Shown piece by piece: positions 29,783-39,826 of a stretch of DNA of 60,073 nucleotides. The position numbers and the translations under genes were made by a program. Below the pieces are notes generated by a model. It saw only the letters and a program-made list of their open reading frames with translations, was not told the origin of the DNA and did no database searches. The stretch is taken from positions 1 to 60,073 of the forward strand of contig JAFVVS010000151.1 of NCBI GenBank assembly GCA_017502025.1, in the 5' to 3' direction. The DNA comes from Alistipes sp. (GTDB lineage Bacteria > Bacteroidota > Bacteroidia > Bacteroidales > Rikenellaceae). Every line of letters starts with the position of its first letter. Position 1 is the stretch's first letter.

Positions 29783-32602
29783 CTACTTCTCAGGTCGCAT
29801 TACGATGTATGCCATATTGTTGTCCTTCAAAATCTTCGCTGCGAGAGCCTTCAAGTCATCGTAGGTCAACGCCTCGACTGCCTTCTTGTACTCGGTAGCA
29901 AAATCAACGCCACGATAGTTGTACTCATCGAGCCAATCTACCCAATTGTAGTTCGACTGAATCTGATTCTCGTACTCCTTCAAGAGATACTTGCGAGTCT
30001 TCTCAACATCCTCTGCATTAGGGCCCTCGGTTGCAATCTTCTTGATCTCGTCAATTACAATCTGGCTCAACTCGTCGGCCATCTGCTCGTTGGTGTCGAA
30101 CAATACGATAAGCTGATACCAAGGAGTGTAGTCAGGAATAATCCGACCGCCTACACCTACGCTGTAAGTACCACCCTTCTCCTCACGGATAGAGATTGTG
30201 TAGCGGCTACGGAGCACCTGCGAGAGGACATTCATCGCAACACGGTTCTTGATAGTGTAGTCGATAGGACCGGTGTAGATACGAGTCAAACCAACCTTTG
30301 GCTGCTGCATCTTCACCTTGAAGTCATTCACAACCTCTCCCTTAACAGCACGAACACCATCGTCAGCCCTCTTTGTGAGCTTCTTCGATACAGGCAACGA
30401 GCCGAGATACTTCTCAACGAGTGGCTTCAAAGTTGCCAAATCCACATTACCTACGATGTAGGTAGTGAAGTTTGCCGCATTCGAGAACAACGCCTTGTAC
30501 GCTGGCTCGACATTCTCGAACTTAACCATATCGAGGATTGCAGGGGTAATCTGCTGACGGCGGAAGTGGTTGCCGTAGAGGGTCTTTGTGCGCTCAACAG
30601 ACGAGATGTAGTCAGGGTTGGTCTGCGCATTCTCGAAATATGGGCGATACTGATTCATAATCACATTGAAATCGTCCTTCGAGAAGCGTGGAGCGGTGAA
30701 CTGCAAGTACATAAGCTGCATAATGGTTTCGAGATCCTTTGGCGAGCCCTGTCCTACAACGCCAACCTCGTAATCATCAACACCAAGGCTAACATCTGCA
30801 TCCTTACCCGAAAGTTGCTTGCGCAAGTCGGTCGAAGAGAACTTCGATACACCCATATAGTTGGTCATAACAGGAAGGAATGCCGAAGTCCAGTACAACT
30901 CGTCGCTCAACGACGACTGTCCGAAGTGTGCCTGCATCGACACCTTAACCTCGTCAGCTTTGAAAGCGGTAGGTTTAACAACCACCTTCAAACCATTCTT
31001 CAATACCCAAGTAGTGGTGCCGAGAGCCTCATTCTTCGACTCCTTCTTCACTGCCGAGCCCTTCAACTTCTTATCAGCAGGGATAAGCGGCTCCTTAACA
31101 GTGTTGTCAGCGTAAGGTGCGATATCGGCAGCCTTAACCTTTGCCAAAACCTCAGCCAACTGCGCCTCGGTAGGATTTACCAAGCCCTCCTTCTTCGGAA
31201 CATTCACAATAAGCACCTGATTGTGGTCGGTGATGTACTGTGCGATGGTCTGGTTGATGGCCTGCAATGGCAACTGTGCGATAATCATACTATCCAACTT
31301 CCACTCGGTCTCTGCATCCGGCATAGCGGCATTCTTGCGGAATGCGTTCAAGTAGCGCTGAACAAACTGAGCGTTCTTGCGGTCGTTGCGGTTGTTGTAT
31401 GCCAACTCCTGCATCTTCATCACATTGTTCTTTGCACGCTCCAACTCGCCCTCGGTAAAGCCGTGGCGACGAATACGCTCCAACTCGGTGTATGCAGCCT
31501 CGAAACCTGCGAGGAGTTTGCCGTCTTGTGTATCAACACCAACACCTGCGCACTCCAAAGTCGAGCAGATGCCGATACCGCCATTCATAAAGTTAGCTCT
31601 TGTGAATGGAGCATTAGGCTTCATCTTAATCTCCTGCAAACGAGCATTTGCCATATCGCTTGCCAACGCATCGATAAGAGCCAACTGCTCGGCTACAATA
31701 GTGTTGTTGTACTCCTTTGGCAACGCACGACGCTTGATGAAGAGTGTTGCGCTTGTCTCCTGCATCTCAGGGTCCTCGAAGATAGAGATAATAGGCTCCT
31801 TGTTGTCCGGAACAACGATAACCTCCTTCTGCGGAGCATCAGCCGGCGAAGCAGGGATGTCGGCCATCAACTTCTGCAACTTAGCCTCCACCTCATCAAC
31901 ATTGATATCACCAACGATTACCACTGCCTGATACTCAGGGCGATACCACTTGTGATAGAAGTTTTCGAGCGAAGTGTGGCTGAACGACTTCAAGCCGTCG
32001 AGGTGACCGATAAGGTTACGGTGCTCGTAGCGAGTACCCTTGCCGAGAGCCTGCAACATCTTGATAGTTCCACGCCACGATGCGCCATCACGCATACGCA
32101 ACTCCTCCATAATCACGCCACGCTCTGCGTCAATCTCCTTTGGCTGCAAAGCGATAAAGTGCGACCAATCGTGAAGGATAAGCATTGCAGTATCTACGAT
32201 GCCCGGGCGAATAGTAGGAACATCCTTCAAGAGGTACTGTGTATAATCCCACGAAGTACCTGCATTGAGGTTTGTACCAAACTTAACACCTACGGTTTCG
32301 AGATACTCGATCAGCATCTTACCAGGCAAGTTCTTTGTGCCGTTGAATGCCATATGCTCCAAGAAGTGAGCCAAGCCCTGCTGGTCGTCCTCCTCCTGAA
32401 TAGCACCTACATCGTGCGAGATGTAGAAATCGGCCAAATTCTTCTGCTTGTCGTTGTGACGAAGGTAGTACTTCATACCATTCGGCAATGTTCCCACACG
32501 AACAGCCTTGTCCGCTGGGATAACCGGAATCTGTTGCGCCGGTTGCGCAGTTACCGCAAAAGCAACTAACAATGCGATAACGGATGTAAATAAGTGTTTC
32601 AT
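29783..32602 (-). CDS. M16 family zinc metallopeptidase (pitrilysin type)
   Basis: A 939-residue secreted peptidase with two tandem M16 halves. A signal peptide (to AVTAQ) is followed by the active half with the inverted zinc motif H79-F-L-E-H83 (LAHFLEHMAFNG) and the third ligand region AERGVIMEELRMRD. The second half starts around residue 510 (TTWVLKNGLKVVVKPT) and lacks the zinc motif, as usual for the family. It probably degrades peptides in the periplasm. It has its own promoter and terminator. Confidence 0.93.
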   Translation of the reverse strand: MKHLFTSVIALLVAFAVTAQPAQQIPVIPADKAVRVGTLPNGMKYYLRHNDKQKNLADFYISHDVGAIQEEDDQQGLAHFLEHMAFNGTKNLPGKMLIEYLETVGVKFGTNLNAGTSWDYTQYLLKDVPTIRPGIVDTAMLILHDWSHFIALQPKEIDAERGVIMEELRMRDGASWRGTIKMLQALGKGTRYEHRNLIGHLDGLKSFSHTSLENFYHKWYRPEYQAVVIVGDINVDEVEAKLQKLMADIPASPADAPQKEVIVVPDNKEPIISIFEDPEMQETSATLFIKRRALPKEYNNTIVAEQLALIDALASDMANARLQEIKMKPNAPFTRANFMNGGIGICSTLECAGVGVDTQDGKLLAGFEAAYTELERIRRHGFTEGELERAKNNVMKMQELAYNNRNDRKNAQFVQRYLNAFRKNAAMPDAETEWKLDSMIIAQLPLQAINQTIAQYITDHNQVLIVNVPKKEGLVNPTEAQLAEVLAKVKAADIAPYADNTVKEPLIPADKKLKGSAVKKESKNEALGTTTWVLKNGLKVVVKPTAFKADEVKVSMQAHFGQSSLSDELYWTSAFLPVMTNYMGVSKFSSTDLRKQLSGKDADVSLGVDDYEVGVVGQGSPKDLETIMQLMYLQFTAPRFSKDDFNVIMNQYRPYFENAQTNPDYISSVERTKTLYGNHFRRQQITPAILDMVKFENVEPAYKALFSNAANFTTYIVGNVDLATLKPLVEKYLGSLPVSKKLTKRADDGVRAVKGEVVNDFKVKMQQPKVGLTRIYTGPIDYTIKNRVAMNVLSQVLRSRYTISIREEKGGTYSVGVGGRIIPDYTPWYQLIVLFDTNEQMADELSQIVIDEIKKIATEGPNAEDVEKTRKYLLKEYENQIQSNYNWVDWLDEYNYRGVDFATEYKKAVEALTYDDLKALAAKILKDNNMAYIVMRPEK

Positions 32603-32706
32603 AGTGTAAATTATGAGTTATTTATCTATTTGTTTCTGCTCACTTATAATCTAACGATTATACCCATATGTTTATTGTGCAAAAGCAACATTTACACAAT
32701 ATAGTG

Positions 32707-32738
32707 CAAATATACAAATTTATTCTAAAAAACGCAAA
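32707..32738 (-). promoter_or_regulatory. M16 peptidase promoter
   Basis: On the minus strand TTTG (32735-32738), 20-nt spacer, TATATTTG (32707-32714). The -33 TTTG is the end of the T-tract of the terminator of the upstream gene. Confidence 0.75.
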
Positions 32739-32774
32739 AACACCCCTTGCGAAAAAATGCAAGAGGTGTTTTTC
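32735..32774 (-). terminator. Terminator of the nuclease/TonB locus
   Basis: AAAAACACCTCTTGC and GCAAGGGGTGTTTTT (one mismatch) around an A/T loop, ending in TTTTTG on the minus strand, 20 nt after the DUF5689 stop. Confidence 0.85.
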
Positions 32775-32793
32775 TGATATATCGTAGTTGCGA

Positions 32794-34299
32794 CTACTCT
32801 ATCGTGTCGACATCCTCGACAATCTGCTGAGGCAAGAGGTAGGAATCCTTAGGAGTGTTCTTCAAAATCCACACTACCCAATCGGCCCACTCGTTCCACT
32901 CAGCCCAAGCTGCTGAGTTGTCGTTATCAGGCTTATTTGCCAAGTATTTCGCATACCAAGCATCTATCTTCGCAGCTTGCTCCTCGTCGCTCGGAACAAT
33001 CACACCAGCAGCAGGATAAACATAGTTAGGGAAGTTATCCTCAGCCCACTTGATATGTGCACTCCAAGCCGGATAAGCGGTCTTTGGCTCCATGTCGAAC
33101 TCAACATCCTCAATGCGATTGACAGCCAACTGATATGTTGAATAGTCGTTCTCGCCACCTGCATAGTCGGTATACTTAGAGTAGATCGAATAGATCGCCA
33201 AAACATCACCTACGGTGCCATTCTTTGGAGCATACTTACCTGCAAAACGAGAGTAACCACTGGTACGGAGCATATATACACCGTGATCCGAGGTATACTT
33301 TGCATTGTCGTTGTAGGTCAAGCAGATGCTGCCATAAAGAGCAACGTTGTTGCGGCTATATGCCAAGTGATACCAAGGGCGATTTACCACCTGGGTAACT
33401 GTGCCACCTGGGGTTGTAGGCAAAGTCTCCTGAATACCGCTTGTAGCGAGCCACGATGGATAGATCTGCTCGAACGAGCCATTCAAGAGAGGTGCAGGCG
33501 TAACCACACTGCCATCAGCCTCGGGATATGCGACACCTGCATAGTGAACTTTCAAGTTCTTGAAGCGGATCAAACGAGCAAGGAACTTCTCGGTATTGCC
33601 ACCCTGAATCTTTGAATAAGAATTCTCGTCAACCACAAAGATATCGGCAGTTTCGTCGGTATCGCTCTCGGTGAGGTTTGCCTTCTCGCCTGGGAACACA
33701 TGCTGACGCACCTTATTCTGGCTTACGAGGTTAGAGTTTGCGTAGTACTTGTAGTTACCGTACGAGTTGTAGCTCGAAGTTGGGATATCGCCCAACGAGA
33801 GCATCATACGGAAGTTACCGAGATACAAACCACGAATCTTAACATATACCCACATCGACTCCTTGGTTTCGAGGTTGCAAGGATAGTCGAGGAACAAGCC
33901 GTTGGTCAACTTCAACTCGATAGCAGCCGTTCCGTCGAAGATATAGAGCGACTTGTAGATATTACCCTGCTCGTCGTTAGAAATCACCTTACCCTTAATG
34001 TAGTAGTTACCTGTGTTGTACCACTTCTTCTCCAACTCGAAAGCGGTACACTCCTTCTGCGGATCAGCCACAAAACGAACATATCGTGTTCCTGCCTGTG
34101 TACCGGTATCGCCCGAGCCGCTGATACTACCGAAGATAGCCTTCAAATCTGCAATCGAGATATGCTCCAAGTCCGGATTCATAGCCTCGAAGGTCTGGTC
34201 GTTGTATGTAAATACCGGCTTCGGATCCTCAAAATTGTTGTAGCAAGCGGTCAAAACCAAACCGAGCAATGCCACCAAAATCATCTTATACTGTTTCAT
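32794..34299 (-). CDS. DUF5689 domain-containing surface lipoprotein
   Basis: A 501-residue lipoprotein; an alternative start is at 34314, five codons earlier. The lipobox is LTAC. The DUF5689 region, an OB-fold-like beta domain, is recognisable around YYIKGKVISNDEQGNIYKSL followed by YIFDGTAAIELKL. The C-terminal half has long loops and a Trp-rich segment (WAEWNEWADWVVW). It lies 30 nt after the TonB receptor gene on the same strand, the place usually taken by the surface lipoprotein that caps a SusC-like transporter. I infer that it binds ligand for the receptor. It is not a SusD homologue (no TPR fold seen). Confidence 0.82.
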   Translation of the reverse strand: MKQYKMILVALLGLVLTACYNNFEDPKPVFTYNDQTFEAMNPDLEHISIADLKAIFGSISGSGDTGTQAGTRYVRFVADPQKECTAFELEKKWYNTGNYYIKGKVISNDEQGNIYKSLYIFDGTAAIELKLTNGLFLDYPCNLETKESMWVYVKIRGLYLGNFRMMLSLGDIPTSSYNSYGNYKYYANSNLVSQNKVRQHVFPGEKANLTESDTDETADIFVVDENSYSKIQGGNTEKFLARLIRFKNLKVHYAGVAYPEADGSVVTPAPLLNGSFEQIYPSWLATSGIQETLPTTPGGTVTQVVNRPWYHLAYSRNNVALYGSICLTYNDNAKYTSDHGVYMLRTSGYSRFAGKYAPKNGTVGDVLAIYSIYSKYTDYAGGENDYSTYQLAVNRIEDVEFDMEPKTAYPAWSAHIKWAEDNFPNYVYPAAGVIVPSDEEQAAKIDAWYAKYLANKPDNDNSAAWAEWNEWADWVVWILKNTPKDSYLLPQQIVEDVDTIE

Positions 34300-34329
34300 A
34301 ATTTTCTCTCTCATTTTTCGGTTTGACTT

Positions 34330-37293
34330 TTAGAAACGGAAATATACATTTACGAAGCAAGTAGTACCGAGCATATAGAAGTACTTCGCATCGAAGTGTG
34401 TGTAGTAGGTTGTCGACGGATTAGACTCGCCCGGCATCATACCACGCACCTTACGCATACGCATCTGCTCGTAACCACCTGTGCGGAAGCCCTGATTGTT
34501 CAAGATATTCTTAACCTCTGCACTGAAACCGATAGTGTACTTGCGGTTAATATACCAGTTCTTACCGAGGCTTGCTGCCAATGTGTAGGCGTGACCCAAA
34601 TCCTCCTCCTGGCGCATCTCAACCATCTCGGTCATTGCCCAAATCTTCTGCATATTGTCTGCACTGCTGCTATACAACACCTTCATATATGGCAATACCG
34701 CATTGTTGGTACGATATGCAGGGTTCATCGAGAGATACAACTTGTCGTAGAAGTTGAAGTTAATCGATGCAAACCAGTTCTTTGGTCCACGGAAGTCGAG
34801 TCCCACATTGAGAGCCAACTGCGGAGTGCTCTCCACATAGTAGCCCTTCCAATAGACCTTATCGGTGAGCTTCACCTTGTTGCTGTTATCTACGGTCTGC
34901 ACAAAGTTTGGATCCGAAGTGTAGCGATAGTCGCCATAGTTGAATGCCGACTGGAATGCCAAACCGTTCCAGATTGGAACACGAACTGCAACCTCGACAC
35001 CCATATAACGCTTGTCGATGTTACTCATAGCGAAGTTGGTGAACGAAGACTGAGTATCGTCGTAGAACGAAATAACCTTCGAGCCATTGGTCATCTCGGT
35101 GAAATAACCCGCTACACGAGCCTGAATATAAGGCAAATTGAGGTTGTAAACCAACTCTGCACTATATGCCTGCTCAGGAGTCAAACCAGGAGTAACGGTG
35201 TTACGGGTACGAGGCGAAACAAATGCCGAATTGAAGGTTGGAGCATCCTGGATTGCAGCAACATTCAAAGCCAAGTGGTGAGCCTGCGAGAAGCGATACG
35301 AGAATGTACCCTTAACCTTGTAGGTCAAGAAGTTGAGGTGCTTCGAGTCGCCCTTCGAGTCGTTCACAAAGAGACCCTTGCGCCACAAACCCTGACGCCA
35401 CAAACCTGCATAACCAAGCTCGGCTCCGGCATTAACCTCGAAACCTCCTGCACGATAGTTATACATAGCCCACAACTGTGCCTGACGAACATGAGCGTAG
35501 TAGTCATACGAGAACTTATCACCCTCACGAACGATGCGTGCGTGACCGTGCTCGTTGTAGTAGTCGAGGTCATTCTGATACTTCACAGGGTCGCTACCCA
35601 TGTCACGCTCGGCAAACTTATCGACATCCACCCAGAAGTCGCCACCAAGCAGATCCTTAATCTTGTCGTAGTACTCGGTGCGATTTACACGAGCCTTCAC
35701 ACCCGCCAAGAGGTGGTGGTTAGCATTGAAATCGTGCGAGATATTTGCTGCAAAGTTATAATCAATCTGGTCGGTGTGACGCTCCTCGATTATATAGTTC
35801 GAGCGGTGACCCTCTGCGTATGGCGAGGTTGTGCCGTTCTTGTTCGAGTTAATCATATTGTCGAAGTCGATGCGACCATTCCATATCGAGCGAGCCTCCG
35901 ATGCAGCCTGCAAGTACGAGAAAATCTGATCATTAGATGCAGCCTTGAAGATGCCCGGAACAACAGTCTGTGCAAGCCCCTTCTGGTATGCATTCAACGC
36001 CTCGTTGAACAAGCCCTGCTCCATCAAAGAGTTCATATTGGTCATCAAGAAGTTGCCAAAACCATTCTCGTCGGCAATAATCTGCGATGTATAGTTCGAT
36101 GGCAAGTAGCGATAGTAGTCTGGTCGTGGGTCTGCGCCATCCTTCCAAGTCATTGCCGAATAGCCATTGAAACCAAAGCGCACCGATGTAGCTGCGGTCA
36201 AACGAGTCTTCTCGTTGATGTCGTAGTAGTAGTTCAACATCACGATAGGCTCGTGCGAACGACGAACACGGGTGTTGCGCATCTTACCATTCTGGAAGCC
36301 TACATTCGGGTTGTAGTAGTTGCTACCGAACATATCGTAGGCCTCCTGTGTCGATGCCTGCTGTGCGCCACGCTGCTGCGGAGTTCCGAGCACCATCAAC
36401 GAGAGGCGATGCTGCTTGTTAATCTGCTTCTCGGCTGCTGCGAAGTAACCATACGAGTTGTAATATACGCCATCAACATAGCCATTACCACCCTGACGAG
36501 TCGAAACCGAAGCGGCAAAAGACCAACCGTTGTCGAGCTGACCTGTTGCATACGAAACGATAGCACGGAAGTTGTACATCTGATTACCACCCGAAACGCT
36601 TGCACGGAAGCCTTTACGCATCTGCGATGCACGAGCGTTGATATTTGTCGAGCCGGCAAAACCACCCACACCGTAGTCGGTAGCGGTCAAACCTGCCTTG
36701 CTCTCCTGGTTACGAGTTGCATCGTTCATACCGCTCCACAACGACCAAGGACCATAGCCTGTCAACGCGTCGTTGAAACGGATGCCGTTGAGATATACAT
36801 CGGTATACTTCGAGTCGTAACCACGAACATTGAAGCGCATCTCGCTAAAACGATACGATGCGATGTTGTTATACAAATCCTTCGAAGCCGAGAGCATTGA
36901 TGGCAATGCCGGTGTATCCGACGACGAAGACTCGGTGTCGAACTCTGCAAATATAGCATCGTCAATAACCTCGCTCGAAAGAGCCTTTGGCACTACAATC
37001 ACAGCGTTGATATCCTTTACGCCGTTTTCTACCTTAACCACGATGTCGAGATTCTCGAACTCGGGAGCAGTGAACGAGAGTTTGTAATCGCCCGCAGGCA
37101 CGCCCTTCAACTCGAAGAATCCATTGTCGTTGGTTCGTGCCTTGTAGGTTGTACCCTCAATCGTTACCGCAACATTTCCAACAGCCACACGGCCGTCACG
37201 AGACAACACCCTACCCTTCAAGCCGCTCTCCTGTGCGAAAACGGTCGAAGCGACGAGTGTCATTGTCGCAATAAGTAAAAATTTCAGTTTCAT
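34330..37293 (-). CDS. TonB-dependent receptor with carboxypeptidase-regulatory-like domain
   Basis: A 987-residue outer-membrane importer. Signal peptide (to VFAQ), a CarboxypepD_reg-like beta domain (residues about 24-108, GLKGRVLSRDGRVAVGNV...), an acidic/serine linker (FDTESSSSDTP), a plug domain (MRFNVRGYDSKYTDVYLNGI...GGFAGSTNINARA) and a 22-strand-type barrel ending in aromatic FVNVYFRF. No obvious TonB box was seen. The neighbours are a secreted EEP nuclease/phosphatase (29 nt upstream) and a DUF5689 lipoprotein (30 nt downstream), so its cargo is probably a nucleic-acid breakdown product. It is clearly related to the barrel at 51403-53856. Confidence 0.9.
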   Translation of the reverse strand: MKLKFLLIATMTLVASTVFAQESGLKGRVLSRDGRVAVGNVAVTIEGTTYKARTNDNGFFELKGVPAGDYKLSFTAPEFENLDIVVKVENGVKDINAVIVVPKALSSEVIDDAIFAEFDTESSSSDTPALPSMLSASKDLYNNIASYRFSEMRFNVRGYDSKYTDVYLNGIRFNDALTGYGPWSLWSGMNDATRNQESKAGLTATDYGVGGFAGSTNINARASQMRKGFRASVSGGNQMYNFRAIVSYATGQLDNGWSFAASVSTRQGGNGYVDGVYYNSYGYFAAAEKQINKQHRLSLMVLGTPQQRGAQQASTQEAYDMFGSNYYNPNVGFQNGKMRNTRVRRSHEPIVMLNYYYDINEKTRLTAATSVRFGFNGYSAMTWKDGADPRPDYYRYLPSNYTSQIIADENGFGNFLMTNMNSLMEQGLFNEALNAYQKGLAQTVVPGIFKAASNDQIFSYLQAASEARSIWNGRIDFDNMINSNKNGTTSPYAEGHRSNYIIEERHTDQIDYNFAANISHDFNANHHLLAGVKARVNRTEYYDKIKDLLGGDFWVDVDKFAERDMGSDPVKYQNDLDYYNEHGHARIVREGDKFSYDYYAHVRQAQLWAMYNYRAGGFEVNAGAELGYAGLWRQGLWRKGLFVNDSKGDSKHLNFLTYKVKGTFSYRFSQAHHLALNVAAIQDAPTFNSAFVSPRTRNTVTPGLTPEQAYSAELVYNLNLPYIQARVAGYFTEMTNGSKVISFYDDTQSSFTNFAMSNIDKRYMGVEVAVRVPIWNGLAFQSAFNYGDYRYTSDPNFVQTVDNSNKVKLTDKVYWKGYYVESTPQLALNVGLDFRGPKNWFASINFNFYDKLYLSMNPAYRTNNAVLPYMKVLYSSSADNMQKIWAMTEMVEMRQEEDLGHAYTLAASLGKNWYINRKYTIGFSAEVKNILNNQGFRTGGYEQMRMRKVRGMMPGESNPSTTYYTHFDAKYFYMLGTTCFVNVYFRF

Positions 37294-37322
37294 ACCTTTT
37301 ATTTAATATATAAGTTATTTCT

Positions 37323-38354
37323 CTATTTCGAAATGTAGATATATACAGGGAAGTGGTCGCTATAACCGTTCTGGAAGTTCGAGCCCACGAACGAACGCAA
37401 CGGATAGTTCTTGTACTGACCCTCCTGCTGAATCATATATGGACGGTAGAAGATGTTGCCGTAGAACTTTGCACCCTCCTTCTTCTGAATCTTCAACTTA
37501 CCTGTCGAGCCTGTTGCCAAGTTCTCCGAAACGACGATATTATCGAACAAGTTCCACGCATCACGATATCCCAAAGTTCCATAACCTGCCTTATACATCG
37601 ACCAGAATGGGTTATACATATCGTTCGACTGCAACTGCTTCATATCGCCCTTTGCACCAAGTACCTCTACAACGCTTGCATCGGTTGCGTCATCGTTGAA
37701 GTCACCCATAATCACCACCTTGGTAGCAGGATTTACGGTGCGTACCGAGTCGCAGATGTGCTTACACTTCTCGGCTACAAAGTCACGAGAGTACTGCGAA
37801 CGCTCCTTGCCACCCAAGCGTGAAGGCCAGTGCGACACGATAAAGTAGAATGGCTCACCCTCGATTTTACCCCACATAGCCACCAAATCACGAGTGAAGA
37901 ATGTTGGGCGACCAGGGAACGAGATGCGGTGTGCCTCCGAGCCCTCCAACTGGAACTTGTCAGGACGATAGAAGAAGGCGCAATCCACACCACGGCGGTC
38001 TGGCGAGTCGTAGTGAACGATGCGATAGTTTGCCTTGGCCAACTTTGGCGTAGCAATCAAATCCTCCAATACGAGGCGATTCTCAATCTCCGATACACCG
38101 ATTACCGCAGGAAAATTCTTATCTTCGGCAGCGATGTCGAACAATACTCTCGACATATTGTCGAGCTTGCAGTTGTAGCGGTAAGTTGTCCACTTACGCT
38201 CGCCCGTAGGAAGATACTCCTCATCGTTCTTGTTCGGGTCGTTGATTGTGTCGAACAAGTTTTCGAGGTTGTAGAATACCACCTTGTACGGCTTCTGTGC
38301 AAAGGCAATCAACATTGCCGATACACACAAAATAGATAAAAGTGTCTTTTTCAT
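37323..38354 (-). CDS. Secreted endonuclease/exonuclease/phosphatase (EEP) family protein
   Basis: A 343-residue Mg-dependent phosphoesterase of the DNase I-like superfamily with a signal peptide (to IAFAQ). Conserved catalytic elements are VVFYNLENLFD (Asn and metal site), GVSEIENR (metal Glu), YDSPDRRGVDCAFFYR, VSHWPSR (His), MGDFNDDA (Asp/Asn) and GYSDHFPVY (Asp-His). Substrate may be DNA, nucleotides or phosphorylated small molecules. The link to a DNA/RNA non-specific endonuclease and a TonB receptor favours nucleic acid. Cotranscription with the receptor is likely. Confidence 0.9.
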   Translation of the reverse strand: MKKTLLSILCVSAMLIAFAQKPYKVVFYNLENLFDTINDPNKNDEEYLPTGERKWTTYRYNCKLDNMSRVLFDIAAEDKNFPAVIGVSEIENRLVLEDLIATPKLAKANYRIVHYDSPDRRGVDCAFFYRPDKFQLEGSEAHRISFPGRPTFFTRDLVAMWGKIEGEPFYFIVSHWPSRLGGKERSQYSRDFVAEKCKHICDSVRTVNPATKVVIMGDFNDDATDASVVEVLGAKGDMKQLQSNDMYNPFWSMYKAGYGTLGYRDAWNLFDNIVVSENLATGSTGKLKIQKKEGAKFYGNIFYRPYMIQQEGQYKNYPLRSFVGSNFQNGYSDHFPVYIYISK

Positions 38355-38361
38355 GTTTTTT

Positions 38362-38430
38362 TTTTGCTTTTAGCTTTTAGCTATTAGCCATTAGCTGATT
38401 ATTATATTTTTTAATTTTTAATTCTCAATT
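38362..38430. repeat. Heptamer array, TTAGC type
   Basis: GCTTTTA/GCTTTTA/GCTATTA/GCCATTA/GCTGATT units with 7-bp period, then TTTTTAATTTTTAATTCTCAATT. A small hairpin, GATGC-GAA-GCATC (38432-38444), abuts the stop of the endonuclease gene. Confidence 0.75.
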
Positions 38431-38444
38431 TGATGCGAAGCATC

Positions 38445-39668
38445 TTAAAATCCCCAATCACTCAAATTCTTCTGCTGCTTGACCTTGTCGGCAATCTTTG
38501 GGTCGAGATTGCGGAAGAACTTGAAGCCTGTACGCTTCTCTATCTCCGCCACCGAAACAACTGCCTGCGGTATTGTAGTGTTGGCGCCGGTGTAGTTATT
38601 CTCGAAGACAAAACCGATACAGATCAAGTCGTCTGCCGAGGTTATATTTGCAATAGGCTCTCCTGTATTACCGCTCTTTGTGCGAAGCAACAGCTTGTAT
38701 GCGTGCGATGGGCGGGTAATCTTTCTACCTCGTGCGGTAAATTGATATGAGCCCGACTCAAAGAGTGTTCCCGTAACCACAAAGAGTGTATCAGCACAAC
38801 TCTTTCCTCGCACCTTGCCTTCGAGGTTTGCCCATACCCCACCATTGAAGTCGCCATTCTGTGGCATCATATTCGTAGCGTAGAATGTCTGCGCATTGGT
38901 GTTGTAGTCGTAGAGGCGAGTTGCCGAAGGGAGCATATGACCTCGCTGGTCGCCCGTGCCGTATGCACCCGAAACGATATTCTGCTGCTTATCTTGCGGA
39001 ATAACGGGGTTGGTAGGCTGATACTTGGCAACACCCGACGAGGTATAGTAGTAGTCGTCGAACGACCACGCATTTGTTCGATTTTGAGAGCCAAGATACG
39101 CCTTATGCACAGGATATGCCACCCACTGCGGAACCAACTTGTCGAGATCGTAGCAAATCGAGTAGTTTCGCACTCTGCGATTGTTCGAGAGCGTGGTGTA
39201 GTAGGTCTTGTAGACCAACGATGTTTTAACTTTTTGAGCCGGTTGCTCACCCCACGCACGGTCGTAGTCGGGATTTTCGCTCGCTACCAACTGACGCAAA
39301 GTGAAGGTCTTGCTAAAACCGTCGCTAAACTTTACCGTTGCTCGTGCGATACGCTCCTTATCGTTCTCGTTTGCCTCGAATTTCAGCGAGAATTGCTGAC
39401 CTACAAAGCCGGCTCTCTTTACCGCAGCACAGAAATCGCCACCTTCGATAACCTCTAATGTCCAAGTGAGCATCGGATCACCGATAGTCGTACCCAATAC
39501 GGTAGTGGGTTGAGCCGATACAATCACAGAGTTAATCTCGGCATTCGAGGTGTATGGCGACCACTCCGATTCCACACAAGCCGTAAAACCAAACGCAAGC
39601 ACCAACACAGCTACTACACTGCGGTTGATGCTTCTAATTTTCAAATTTATATTTCTCAAACTCTTCAA
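38445..39668 (-). CDS. DNA/RNA non-specific endonuclease, surface lipoprotein
   Basis: A 407-residue protein. The N-terminus is long and basic before a hydrophobic stretch with lipobox FTAC (near residue 31), so it is probably a lipoprotein. A BACON-like beta domain (about 45-130) precedes a NUC1-type beta-beta-alpha-Me nuclease domain. The catalytic motif is DQRGHMLPSATR (family DRGH, His as general base), with Mg-binding Asn in NMMPQNGDFNGGVWANLE. The nuclease should cut DNA and RNA of any sequence outside the cell or in the periplasm. Confidence 0.9.
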   Translation of the reverse strand: MKSLRNINLKIRSINRSVVAVLVLAFGFTACVESEWSPYTSNAEINSVIVSAQPTTVLGTTIGDPMLTWTLEVIEGGDFCAAVKRAGFVGQQFSLKFEANENDKERIARATVKFSDGFSKTFTLRQLVASENPDYDRAWGEQPAQKVKTSLVYKTYYTTLSNNRRVRNYSICYDLDKLVPQWVAYPVHKAYLGSQNRTNAWSFDDYYYTSSGVAKYQPTNPVIPQDKQQNIVSGAYGTGDQRGHMLPSATRLYDYNTNAQTFYATNMMPQNGDFNGGVWANLEGKVRGKSCADTLFVVTGTLFESGSYQFTARGRKITRPSHAYKLLLRTKSGNTGEPIANITSADDLICIGFVFENNYTGANTTIPQAVVSVAEIEKRTGFKFFRNLDPKIADKVKQQKNLSDWGF

Positions 39669-39689
39669 AATATTCTCTCTTGTTTTTTA

Positions 39690-39765
39690 GAGAATTTAGT
39701 GAGTTTAATGAGCTTAGCGAATATTCCCTAATCTCACTAATTTCCCTAAGTTCTCTATTGCATCG
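39690..39765. repeat. Nine-bp-period inverted arrays
   Basis: GAGAATTTA/GTGAGTTTA/ATGAGCTTA/GCGAATATT then CCCTAATCT/CACTAATTT/CCCTAAGTT/CTCTATTGC: two opposite-sense blocks with a 9-bp period and the same composition as the block at 26573-26668. Confidence 0.8.
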
Positions 39766-39780
39766 TAAATAAAGTAGTAC

Positions 39781-39807
39781 CCAAGGCGGGTAATCAGCCC
39801 GCCTTGG
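39781..39807 (-). terminator. Terminator of the BACON lipoprotein gene
   Basis: CCAAGGCGGG-TAATCAG-CCCGCCTTGG, a 10-bp perfect stem 20 nt after the stop. The T-rich tail is weak (GTACTACTTTATTT). Confidence 0.75.
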
Positions 39808-39826
39808 ATTAAAATTCATACAGGAA

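Noticed and set aside
30566..32569. 667-codon open frame on the plus strand
   Set aside because: Antisense to the M16 peptidase; no recognisable domain, no promoter.
34396..36900. 834-codon open frame on the plus strand
   Set aside because: Antisense shadow of the TonB receptor; the translated sequence is Cys/His/Arg-rich without domains.
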